NCBI RefSeq assembly: GCF_018614975.1
Contig: NZ_JAGGNR010000012.1
Span: 186,001 to 250,000, forward strand
Origin: Paenibacillus polymyxa
Lineage (GTDB): Bacteria > Bacillota > Bacilli > Paenibacillales > Paenibacillaceae
DNA: 64,000 nucleotides
Direction of reading: 5' to 3'
The position numbers and the translations under genes are program-made. The notes under the pieces were generated by a model. It saw nothing but the letters and a program-made list of their open reading frames with translations, did not search any database and was not told where the DNA came from. Below, piece after piece: positions 54,264 to 62,344 of the stretch (positions are counted from its first letter, which is position 1; each line of letters starts with the position of its first letter).

Positions 54264-54593
54264 CTAGTTCTGGTTGAAACAAACTAAACCAGGGTCAACG
54301 CCATGCCCACTTGCTAAAATCAATTCTTCAAGCATACTCTTCAGATCATCAAGGTCCCCTGTTTTAACAGTTCGGTCAACATCGACGTCTCTAATTTTTA
54401 CAGTGGCAGTACCACTAGCTATGTCGCACTCTACTGTCACTGTTGTAGCTTCGTTAGCAATTCGAAATATGGTAGGTACATCGGAACCGTAGAATACCTC
54501 TACTCCAGAGGGTGAAACGGCATGACCGCTATCTGGCAACGGAGCCTGCTGAACTAAATCAATGATTTCCTTTATTTGATCAGATATATTCAT
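54264..54593 (-). CDS. Hypothetical protein
   Basis: The protein has 109 residues from an ATG with AAGGAGAG seven bases upstream. The predicted order is an N-terminal helix (ISDQIKEIIDLVQQAPLP), a set of beta strands (VEVFYGSDVPTIFRIANEAT, TVTVECDIASGTATVKIRDVDV) and a C-terminal helix (DLDDLKSMLEELILASGHG). I do not recognise a family. It stands alone between the mobile-element genes. Confidence 0.6.
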   Translation of the reverse strand: MNISDQIKEIIDLVQQAPLPDSGHAVSPSGVEVFYGSDVPTIFRIANEATTVTVECDIASGTATVKIRDVDVDRTVKTGDLDDLKSMLEELILASGHGVDPGLVCFNQN

Positions 54594-54800
54594 TCAAATC
54601 TCTCCTTAGCTTGTTATCTGTTGAGGCCACATGCAGATACAAAAATGTGCACGTAACTTTCTTTATAAATCGAATCATGGTCATTAAAATGTAGTCAATG
54701 TAATCCCTGACCTGTTCCATAGCATAACAATATCTCTTTCATTGTTTGGTGGATACGAAGGTATGCCATAGATAGCCTTTCTACATTAAGTTAAATTTTT

Positions 54801-54831
54801 GCACATCTCCCCTTTATGTAGAGAGATGTGC
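54801..54831. repeat. Perfect inverted repeat downstream of the primase gene
   Basis: GCACATCTC and GAGATGTGC form a 9-bp stem around a 13-base loop. T-tracts are on the wrong side for a terminator of the minus-strand primase. The surrounding 250 bases (54594-54848) show no gene. Confidence 0.5.
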
Positions 54832-54848
54832 AAGGAACAGTTGAGCTA

Positions 54849-56078
54849 TTAATATCGAGGGTTATCAATGATGATCACGCTTTGTATTTTGGAACGTCGA
54901 CTGTACTCTTCTTCAGCCATGGTTCTTAACGCATTTTCAATGGTCTTGTTCATATAGGATAATGCGGTTGCTTCTCCATCGTTTTCCCACTTCTCGCGAA
55001 CCTTGTCACCTACAGGTGTGGAAATAAATATTCTGCTGATCTCTTCTGGGGTGAAGCCTTCTTTTAGAAGCTGGCAGGTGGCATGGAAATCTCTCCCAGA
55101 TCGAGTTTTATCTCGCATACTACTGCTTGCATAGGTGTTCAGATATTCATCAATAGATTTTGTATTCAACTTTTCAAGGAGTCGTTTATCCTTTTTAATA
55201 CGTTCACGAAGCTCTGATTCAGGAAATGGCACTAAATTGTATAATGTTGGCAATTTAACTTTCTGCATGTGTAGGGAAGATTGTATAGTTTCTATTGCAG
55301 GCAGGTACTCAAATTGATCCAACGAGTATCGAATATTGTTCCAACGAACGAAGCAAGTACGTTTAAGCCTTTTTGGATCTTTACGGTTAACAGATCCTGG
55401 CATTCGCATGATACGGGAGGCGTCATGACAGTGATCAGCGATGCCTATATGTTTCTCCATCCGGGCACATATGGTTGATACTTGTTTGGAATCGTAAGGC
55501 TGGTCCAAGAGGAAATAAACGTGGAAACCATTTCCGCTGTCTACGATGATAGATGGAGAGAAGGGCATCTTTTCATCCAACAATTGTAGAATGAATTCTT
55601 TTGCTTCCTTTGGAGTAGCAGCCTCTACAGACTTGATATCAATATCAATCCATATAGTGCTCGACAGATCAACTCCAGAATTAGTAGCTTTCATTTCGTA
55701 GTTATCTTCATCATGCTTGTGGACTTCTTTTCTAGGGTTAACTCCATAGTACACACAATCGCCCTCATTTTTAGCCAAACCAAAATTTGCTGCCCGCAGT
55801 AAATTTTTGTCATTAAGTTCATAGTATTGTGTTCGAAACTTTCCGTTCATCTGTTTAAAATTGATTTCAAGATACGAAGCCTTATTATCAGTTCTGCTGA
55901 AAAATGGCTCATATAGGGTTTTCCAAAAAAGAGCCAGTAGTTGAGAGCGAGGGCCGTCCTTTTCATAGGGCATTTTGCTGATTTTGGCGAATTGCTCCAT
56001 TTTATTGTCGCTATGGGGAGCTAGAATCAATTGTTGCAACTGCTCAGGCGTGTATGAAGTATTTTGATTAGTGTTCAT
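54849..56078 (-). CDS. Archaeo-eukaryotic-type primase (AEP) of a mobile element
   Basis: The protein has 409 residues, with AAAGGAG ten bases before ATG. Residues about 140-260 carry the AEP/RepB-primase active site: hydrophobic-D-x-D in TIWIDIDIKS (motif 1), SGNGFHVYFLL (motif 2, s-G-x-x-H) and 'SRIMRMPGSVNRKDPKRLKR' (motif 3 region). The C-terminal part (KSIDEYLNTYASSSMRDKTR, then 'FHATCQLLKEGFTPEEIS') matches a primase-C-terminal-like helical region. It should start DNA synthesis on the element. The helicase-like DUF927 gene lies upstream on the same strand. Confidence 0.85.
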   Translation of the reverse strand: MNTNQNTSYTPEQLQQLILAPHSDNKMEQFAKISKMPYEKDGPRSQLLALFWKTLYEPFFSRTDNKASYLEINFKQMNGKFRTQYYELNDKNLLRAANFGLAKNEGDCVYYGVNPRKEVHKHDEDNYEMKATNSGVDLSSTIWIDIDIKSVEAATPKEAKEFILQLLDEKMPFSPSIIVDSGNGFHVYFLLDQPYDSKQVSTICARMEKHIGIADHCHDASRIMRMPGSVNRKDPKRLKRTCFVRWNNIRYSLDQFEYLPAIETIQSSLHMQKVKLPTLYNLVPFPESELRERIKKDKRLLEKLNTKSIDEYLNTYASSSMRDKTRSGRDFHATCQLLKEGFTPEEISRIFISTPVGDKVREKWENDGEATALSYMNKTIENALRTMAEEEYSRRSKIQSVIIIDNPRY

Positions 56079-56151
56079 GGATGGTTGGCTCCTTTAAATG
56101 TAGTGAGTATTTGAATAGAGAGTCACTCGACTCTCTATTTGCAAGTGAGCA

Positions 56152-56577
56152 TTAATTATAACTCTTGGATTCGAGCTGGCCTTCATAGAGCATTGAAAGC
56201 GTTGCTAAACATATAAATAAATGTTGTAGGTCAGCTATGGCATGCATCAACTTGTGATTCAGTGCCTGGTCATTTAGGATTTCGTCAACCTCAGCTTCTT
56301 CCAGAAATGATTTGACAAAAATTTCATCTTTCTGAGCCGACATAGTAGCATGAACTAACTCAAGCAAAAAATTATCTTCCAAGTCATGCATGAAACTAAT
56401 GAAAATGAACTCCCTCTCAGCTCTAATCTTGCATGTTATGTTGCCAATCCGAGAATTGGCCTCCTTGTATTCTCCATTTTTTTTTGATAAACAAATACGG
56501 GATTTTTCCAAGGTATTGATTGTTTTCTCATAAGCTTTTTTCAATTGAGTAATTGTTACATTGGGTACTGAAAACAT
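56152..56577 (-). CDS. Hypothetical mobile-element protein
   Basis: The ATG ending at 56577 is nine bases after AAAGGAG; the ATG at 56586 abuts the site. The protein has 141 residues. It is highly helical with a coiled-coil-like N-terminal half (VTITQLKKAYEKTINTLEKS) and an acidic middle (FLEEAEVDEILNDQALNHKL). I do not recognise a family. It lies 70 bases before the primase gene on the same strand, so it may assist replication. Confidence 0.6.
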   Translation of the reverse strand: MFSVPNVTITQLKKAYEKTINTLEKSRICLSKKNGEYKEANSRIGNITCKIRAEREFIFISFMHDLEDNFLLELVHATMSAQKDEIFVKSFLEEAEVDEILNDQALNHKLMHAIADLQHLFICLATLSMLYEGQLESKSYN

Positions 56578-56814
56578 ATTTCTCATCTCCTTTATAAGTT
56601 GGCCTGTATTGCGGTGATCTTAAAATTAACCTCCTTGTATTTTGAGACCAAGGAACCGCAAGAGTCGTGTCCTCGATCACAAGAGTAAGAATAATTGACA
56701 AGTATGCTTTGTGTCGCTAATATTAACAGAAGAAAATTCTTCCGTTAATATTGTTGCTTAAAATTTGTTGGCATTTGTAATTAACCTGTGACAATAAGAA
56801 AGGGGTAGGTCGTT

Positions 56815-57495
56815 GTGAACACTGGACATATTGAAGTTAGTCAATGGATTGAGTCCATAAAAAATCTTAATTACAGGGGGGTTCTTAATGACAGGAGCAT
56901 TAGGGAAGATATCGAAACTAAACTGAATTTGACTAAGGCCGAGGGAGTAATACAAAGTAAAAACGCCCTTAAAACATATGACAGTATTATGGAGACCTAT
57001 ATTTACAAGGAAATCAAAAATAAAACTGACTATCGAAATCGAAACAAAAAATTCTTGAATTGTTTGAATAAGTCAAAAAATATTGATGATTTTACGATGA
57101 ATGAAATTTTTGGGCCGGAATTGAGTGACCTTCAAAATAGAAATAAACAACAAATATCTCATGCAAAATCTTATATTCAAAATGCGGAGAGTACTCCTGA
57201 AAATCATAAATATATTGAAAAAGAAAGTGTAATTGAACTTGTGAAAAAATATGGTATTTCCGATAAAGAATCAACAATTAAAAGGTGGATGCAACCGGAT
57301 GAAAAAAGAATAAAAGCTATTAAAACTAGAGTAGGCAGACAGCAATATTTATCTGTAAAACAAGAAGATATGATTGAATATCTTGGAAATCAGAGTGAAG
57401 TTCATCAGAAATTATTCAAACTAGCAGAGACGGACTCTCCTACAATCAAGACTGATGAATTGAGATATATACTGGGAAAAGAATTATTCGAATGA
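56815..57495 (+). CDS. Hypothetical protein, probable DNA-binding
   Basis: GTG 56815 has a GGGGTAGG site about seven bases upstream. The protein has 226 residues, with very AT-rich codons and many Lys and Asn residues. Residues about 140-190 (VIELVKKYGISDKESTIKRW, then 'TRVGRQQYLSVKQEDMIEYLG') look like a helix-turn-helix of excisionase/MerR-like style. It is the only plus-strand gene within the replication module. It could be the element's repressor, but that is an inference. Confidence 0.55.
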   Translation: MNTGHIEVSQWIESIKNLNYRGVLNDRSIREDIETKLNLTKAEGVIQSKNALKTYDSIMETYIYKEIKNKTDYRNRNKKFLNCLNKSKNIDDFTMNEIFGPELSDLQNRNKQQISHAKSYIQNAESTPENHKYIEKESVIELVKKYGISDKESTIKRWMQPDEKRIKAIKTRVGRQQYLSVKQEDMIEYLGNQSEVHQKLFKLAETDSPTIKTDELRYILGKELFE

Positions 57496-57632
57496 AACGT
57501 TACATGTTCCTTGTTAGTAAATTCGCTTCTGTAAAGCTCATTTTTCTCCATGTGTGTATATTTTAAATGATATGCGAGTAATAGAAAACGTACTCAACTA
57601 ATATATAGATTGAATTAAGTGTGGTTTTATAC

Positions 57633-57936
57633 ATGGGAGGACGGGAGAAATGTGGGGGACATGACGGGAGCATCCTACCCTAATGAACTAGAATCCGATA
57701 AAAACAAAGCAAAAATAAAATAATAAATATATCATCCTCCCAATCTCCCACACTCTGTACAATGTTCAACCACCTTTTCTAGTGTTAGCATGTTTTTGTT
57801 TCTGTTGTGCATTTCTTTTGGGGGAATGGGAGGATGGATAAGCTGTGCCCCGTTTCTCACGAGCTTTAACAAATCTCCCCAATCCTCCCCCGCTTTTTGA
57901 GCCTCCCAATCTGGCCTTGTTCTTCGGGGGAGGGGA
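57633..57936. repeat. Cluster of G-rich GGGAGGAT-type repeats, possible replication origin
   Basis: At least five copies of a GGGAGGA/GGGAGATT-like unit occur in both orientations: GGGAGGACGGGAG (57635), CCTCCCAATCTCCC (57737), GGGAATGGGAGGAT (57822), TCTCCCCAATCCTCCCCC (57874) and GCCTCCCAATC (57901). They stand out from the AT-rich surroundings and lie between the primase and DUF927 genes. The 57496-58110 stretch has no gene I can support. Iteron clusters of this kind usually mark origins or regulator sites. Confidence 0.5.
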
Positions 57937-58110
57937 TCTAAGAATATAGTGCGGACATGGTAGAAACAGATTGTTAAACATTAAAAGATAGTGGAACGAC
58001 TACTGTGATCATTGGTGAGTTCTTGTAGCGAGTAGCTTATCATCAGCTTATGAAGCAAGGAAGGCTACTACCTTAGTAGTTGTAGTATTTGCTTAACTAG
58101 AATGGAATAA

Positions 58111-58141
58111 GGGCTCCTCCGCATCAAGCGAGAAGGAGCCC
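58111..58141. terminator. Terminator of the DUF927 gene
   Basis: GGGCTCCT and AGGAGCCC flank a 15-base loop. On the minus strand it is followed by TTATTCCATT. Confidence 0.7.
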
Positions 58142-58186
58142 TGTGTTGTTAAGCACATTGAATTTGTCGAGCTTGTTTTTGATGCA

Positions 58187-60199
58187 CTAGTTGTTTTGAT
58201 CAATAAGGTTTTGTGCATCTTCTAGATGTATGAAGGTACAATAAGGTTGGGTTTTTGTATTATCGGCATGAGTCAATGAGCATTTGTGGCTGTTAACTTT
58301 GGAAAGCCGTCCGCCGCCTTTATTACTTGTGGCTGTGCGGATAATGCCATACGTTGCCCAAGAAGAAATTACATTTTTAGATACGTAACCCCATGTAGTG
58401 AGAAGGTTATTTAATTCATTAGTTACAATCATAAGACAAGGGATTATCTTGTCGTTCACTTTGTATTCAGAAAATTTTCCATATTGAGAGTGGTTCGGGT
58501 TGCTTTCTGTAAAGTGCTTTTTTTGATTAGTAGTGGCGTAGGCCATAACATCCTCTAGAGCTTCGATATTCTTATTTCGCCCTGTACAAATTTCTTTCAA
58601 ATAATCATTAGTATACTCACAAATTCGGTTAATTTCTTCGTGATTAAGGGAGGACAATTGATATTTCTCGGAAAGGCACTCCAGAACGACATGCATACTT
58701 GCTAGATACTTTGCATAGGAATTATATCTTTCATGGTCAAACATGATATGTTCGCTGTCAGCTCTGTATAATGCAATGTACTTCTCAAATCGTTTCTCAA
58801 TAGCCGCTTTGTTTTCCAGTGTATAATCAACGAAAAGATCAAGTGTGAGTCCGTAAGTCGAATTAAGCAATTTTCCTAGTCGATCTTGCCATTCTTTTAG
58901 CTTCTCTGGTTGATCCACAAGTGTTTCCAGTACACGGTCAATGGATAGGGGGAGAACACGCCGAGTAAGCCCATCCATATGAACCATAGATAAAATGGAT
59001 GTTTCACCAGTGGATATAATAATGGAAGTTGTATTCTTATCTTCTCTGGCAGTTCCGTCTTTATTCGCCTTTACTCCATATGCGGAGTTAAAAGCAGTAT
59101 AGATCGCTTTTTGCAAAGTTTCTTTAGTTTGTGTTTGAGAGTCATCGAAAAATGCAGGGTGACTACTATGCGGACGGATGCTTGCTAGAATTCCCGCATC
59201 TGTGGCGCCAACCCATGTCTGCATCAAAGGAGATTTTTCCTCAGATTTTCCAATCGGATTCATCGCAGTGTACTGTAAAAGGTTTTTCCCCTTGCCCTTA
59301 GCGCCATAAATATCAAGTATCAGATAGCTTGAAGAGGCGAAACCACCACTCATTAGTACATTGATATACGAACTAACGTAAACTGCAACGGACAGAGGGT
59401 GGTCTTTAAGTTGTTCTAGTATCTGTTCCAGATTCTGCTTAGCATCATTTCCTTTGGTTACGTATCCGTGTTTAATCATTGTTTGGGCTTTATCATCAGC
59501 AATACGAACATAACAATCCTTTCTACGTGGGCTAATGAACTGGGTCTTGTCTTCATTCCAGCCAATAAAACTATACTGATCGTAGCTTGGAATGAGGCGA
59601 TGATTTAGCTCCTTATACGCAGAAATGTATTTCATGAGTTTTTCAAATTCACCTTTTTGGAAAGGGAGTCCGTTTGAAATACATGTTTCCTCAAACTCTT
59701 TGGTCACACGATACAAATCTGTGTCGGCTACCTGCAGAAGGACCCACTTTTCAAGATTATCGTCATAATAACTGATAATGGTTTGTGGGGCGAGTTTGAC
59801 ATTGACAACTTCAAAGTGAGAGCCTGAATACGGAGTACTCCCAAAGAAATTATGAATGTGTAGACCAATCTGTTTTGCTTTATTCAAATTGAACTCAGGA
59901 ATGAGACATGCCTTGTTTCCTGGGAAGGTTTGATGATGAAAGTACATGAAATCATTAACCGCAGCGGGTACAATTTGTGGAGAATGAATCAGATCAATAA
60001 TAATCTCTTCTTCTGTTTTATCTGGAAAAACTTCCGTCATTGCTTTAAGAATGGCGCTGCGCTCAATCTGATGCGATGGAATTCCGGCACCTCTCGTGTA
60101 TGTTGCAGATACATTGAGAGTGGTGATAGCTTCTTGGAGATGATGTTGATAATTTTCATTACCACGGACGTTGTTGTTATAAATTTGTAAATGCTTCAC
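58187..60199 (-). CDS. DUF927-type helicase-like ATPase of the mobile element
   Basis: GTG 60199 lies seven bases after AGGAGG; the longer frame to 60322 starts inside a hairpin and is unlikely. The protein has 670 residues. The DUF927 core (about residues 270-500) has 'LILDIYGAKGKGKNLLQYTA' as Walker A, 'HPAFFDDSQTQTKETLQKAI' as Walker B and 'SIIISTGETSILSMVHMDG' as sensor. Walker A ends in Lys-Asn rather than Lys-Thr/Ser. A C-terminal winged part follows. DUF927 proteins act as helicases beside primases on phage-like and plasmid-like elements. An 11-codon frame overlaps its start (GTGA). Confidence 0.82.
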   Translation of the reverse strand: MKHLQIYNNNVRGNENYQHHLQEAITTLNVSATYTRGAGIPSHQIERSAILKAMTEVFPDKTEEEIIIDLIHSPQIVPAAVNDFMYFHHQTFPGNKACLIPEFNLNKAKQIGLHIHNFFGSTPYSGSHFEVVNVKLAPQTIISYYDDNLEKWVLLQVADTDLYRVTKEFEETCISNGLPFQKGEFEKLMKYISAYKELNHRLIPSYDQYSFIGWNEDKTQFISPRRKDCYVRIADDKAQTMIKHGYVTKGNDAKQNLEQILEQLKDHPLSVAVYVSSYINVLMSGGFASSSYLILDIYGAKGKGKNLLQYTAMNPIGKSEEKSPLMQTWVGATDAGILASIRPHSSHPAFFDDSQTQTKETLQKAIYTAFNSAYGVKANKDGTAREDKNTTSIIISTGETSILSMVHMDGLTRRVLPLSIDRVLETLVDQPEKLKEWQDRLGKLLNSTYGLTLDLFVDYTLENKAAIEKRFEKYIALYRADSEHIMFDHERYNSYAKYLASMHVVLECLSEKYQLSSLNHEEINRICEYTNDYLKEICTGRNKNIEALEDVMAYATTNQKKHFTESNPNHSQYGKFSEYKVNDKIIPCLMIVTNELNNLLTTWGYVSKNVISSWATYGIIRTATSNKGGGRLSKVNSHKCSLTHADNTKTQPYCTFIHLEDAQNLIDQNN

Positions 60200-60311
60200 T
60201 GATATACCTCCTGTAATTGGGAGGCGTCCATCTCTACACTCCAATAATTGACAGAAATCATATTGGCGTATTTTAATAAAAATATGAAATGGTTCGCCTA
60301 TTTTGATGTGT

Positions 60312-60342
60312 GGTCTGGACATTGATTGAAAATGTCCAGACC
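60312..60342. terminator. Perfect 11-bp hairpin upstream of the DUF927 gene
   Basis: GGTCTGGACAT and ATGTCCAGACC flank a 9-base loop, with CTTTTTATG on the plus-strand side. As a plus-strand terminator it would end transcription coming from the DUF927 side. It could also be an operator. The 60343-60572 stretch otherwise holds only a 29-codon frame without a ribosome site. Confidence 0.6.
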
Positions 60343-60572
60343 CTTTTTATGTTTTTTAAAGCTGACATCAAAAGAAGACAAAACACAAAAAACCATGCCG
60401 AATGAAGTAATCGCAAACAAACTTTCATCTATCATTGAAAGTTTAATAAAAGCGATCAACATTCTTCAACATGGTTTACATTAAAAAGATAAATTACATT
60501 CTAAGCAGAAAATATACATACACAGATAACTTTTTAGCTGTTCAAGCATTATGATTGATGGCGTTTAGAAAG

Positions 60573-60797
60573 TCAAGAACTTTTACGAGAATTTCTTCTC
60601 ATCCATTCCTTAACTTCTATCAGATCAAAACGCGGGTGACCTCTTGGTGAGAGCGAATAGAAGGGAAGCCCGTGTTCTTTGCGAAGCTTTTCAATATTTC
60701 TTCGAGTGGTCTGCAAAATTTTACTGAGTTGATCTATTGTCAAAAGCTGACCATTCTCCATTACAGTAACTGTTGGATGGTGTGTATGCTGGTTCAA
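60573..60797 (-). CDS. Excisionase-like helix-turn-helix protein
   Basis: The protein has 74 residues from TTG 60797, eight bases after AAAGGGGG. It has a MerR/Xis-type HTH: 'QLLTIDQLSKILQTTRRNIE', then 'GLPFYSLSPRGHPRFDLIEVKEWM'. The length and place beside a divergent tyrosine integrase suit an excisionase or the element's control protein. It would bind the phased repeats between itself and the integrase gene. Confidence 0.82.
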   Translation of the reverse strand: MNQHTHHPTVTVMENGQLLTIDQLSKILQTTRRNIEKLRKEHGLPFYSLSPRGHPRFDLIEVKEWMRRNSRKSS

Positions 60798-60944
60798 GGT
60801 GTGTCCCCCTTTCTAAATCTATTTTATCATGTAAAAATATGTCATAACAATTATTCTATTCGCATCTTTTCGTATGATGAACAGTTTAACTTTGCAGATC
60901 AAAATATTGCTGATTACGTTTAAGAGAATGGTTTTTCTGGAAAA

Positions 60945-60981
60945 GTTAAACGGTGTTTAACCGCGTTGAACCAGGTTTAAC
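60945..60981 (+). repeat. Four 10-bp-phased GTTNAAC repeats before the integrase gene
   Basis: GTTAAAC, GTTTAAC, GTTGAAC and GTTTAAC start at 60945, 60955, 60965 and 60975, an exact 10-bp period. Further single copies occur at 60884 and 60918. They lie in the divergent control region of the xis-like and int genes and may be arm-type integrase, excisionase or repressor sites. Confidence 0.75.
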
Positions 60982-61083
60982 GAGCAGAATAGTGCAGTCT
61001 TTCGGGAGATACAGGAACTTCCTTGGCGATGATTTGTTCTCCATGTTTTACTTTTGGGGACAACTATGTAAGGAGGCATGATC

Positions 61084-62217
61084 ATGCGAGGTTGTATCAG
61101 TAAAAGGAAAAATGGTACATATGCTTACACCATTGAGATGGGGAAGCATCCTGAAACAGGCAGACGTCGGCAAAAAATGAAATCGGGGTTTGCTTCACGG
61201 AAAGAGGCAGAAGCAGCACTGGCTCAGGCTTTAGCTGAAGTAGGAAGAGGTAGCTATATTACTGAAACGAAAGAGACTGTGCAAGATTATTTTATCAAAT
61301 ATCTTGATCTGAAGCGGCCTCAGCTACGTCCGGGCACAGTTAAAACGTACAAATGGTTGATTAACTATCATATCATTCCAAAGCTTGGTCAGATTCCTCT
61401 GGCTAAGCTTGTTCCACATCATTTGGTAAGTATGTACGAGAAGCTACGGATTGAAGCCGGTCTGTCGCCCCAGTCGATTAATCATGTGCATAAGGTGCTA
61501 CATGACGGTTTGGCTACAGCAGTCCGGCATGAAGTGCTAACACGGAATGTGGCCGCACTAGTAAAGCCTCCGAAGATTCCAAAAACTAAAACGACTGTTT
61601 GGACAAGTGAACAGCTTACGCAATTTTTGCATTACACCGAGCCTTATCGATATCATATGATTATTTTGCTTGCTGCCACTTGCGGATTACGTCGTGGAGA
61701 AGCTATTGCATTGAGATGGGAAGATGTTGATTTGAAAGCCAGAACACTCACCGTAAAGCAATCCTACACCAGGGGAGAAAAGGGGCATATATTTCAGGAA
61801 CCAAAGACTGCGGCCGGAATTCGAACCATGGCTATACCTGATGTAACTATGACTGCCTTGAAAAAGCAAAAAGTAATGCAAGCAGAGGACAAGCTGGCAT
61901 CTGGTCCTAAATACAATGATCACGGGCTCATTTCTCAGACCAAACATGGTTTGCCAATCAGTCCTTATTATTTTGAAGCACGTTGGCTGGATTTGCTCAG
62001 AAGATCGGGGCTCCCCAAAATTCGGTTCCATGATTTACGTCACACCCATGCTTCATTGTTATTGAAGCAAAATGTACATCCGAAGATTGTATCGGAGCGA
62101 ATGGGGCATTCGTCGGTGGGAATTACTTTGGATCGTTACTCGCATACGTATGGTGTAGATTATGGAGCAGCGGAGAGGTTAGACGACCTGTTAGCATATG
62201 AAATGAAATCGTTGTGA
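61084..62217 (+). CDS. int: Tyrosine-type site-specific integrase
   Basis: ATG 61084 is seven bases after AAGGAGG; ATG 61078 is too close. The protein has 377 residues. An N-terminal arm-binding domain (about 1-55, RGCISKRKNGTYAYTIEMG) and a SAM-like core-binding domain (65-160) precede the catalytic domain. That domain has Arg203 (CGLRRGE), His316 and Arg319 (HDLRHTH), His342 (MGHSS) and Tyr352 (LDRYSH), a complete set. It would integrate and excise the element holding the primase, DUF927 and xis-like genes. Att sites were not found by eye. Confidence 0.93.
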   Translation: MRGCISKRKNGTYAYTIEMGKHPETGRRRQKMKSGFASRKEAEAALAQALAEVGRGSYITETKETVQDYFIKYLDLKRPQLRPGTVKTYKWLINYHIIPKLGQIPLAKLVPHHLVSMYEKLRIEAGLSPQSINHVHKVLHDGLATAVRHEVLTRNVAALVKPPKIPKTKTTVWTSEQLTQFLHYTEPYRYHMIILLAATCGLRRGEAIALRWEDVDLKARTLTVKQSYTRGEKGHIFQEPKTAAGIRTMAIPDVTMTALKKQKVMQAEDKLASGPKYNDHGLISQTKHGLPISPYYFEARWLDLLRRSGLPKIRFHDLRHTHASLLLKQNVHPKIVSERMGHSSVGITLDRYSHTYGVDYGAAERLDDLLAYEMKSL

Positions 62218-62232
62218 TGCAAAAGGCCTGTT

Positions 62233-62246
62233 CGAACGAATGTTTG
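62233..62246. promoter_or_regulatory. LexA/DinR-like box
   Basis: CGAAC-GAAT-GTTTG matches the Bacillus SOS box CGAAC-N4-GTTCG with one mismatch. It lies between the integrase stop and the SLH gene. It may be chance. Confidence 0.3.
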
Positions 62247-62344
62247 TGATCAATCCTACACAATAGATGTTGTGACGGGTACTGTTTGGTGAGGGAATAT
62301 ACCTCATAATGGTCTATGTATGACGAGCAAACGGGGGTGAAGAG

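Noticed and set aside
57766..57981. 71-codon minus-strand frame between primase and DUF927 genes
   Set aside because: No ribosome site; composition (Gly, Lys, Pro, Ser) is dictated by the G-rich repeats it overlaps.
60395..60484. 29-codon plus-strand frame upstream of the DUF927 gene
   Set aside because: No ribosome site and no following gene; kept only as a remark.
62233..62246. LexA box as firm evidence for SOS control of the integrase
   Set aside because: It lies after the integrase gene, has one mismatch, and a 10-base motif is expected by chance; listed only at low confidence.
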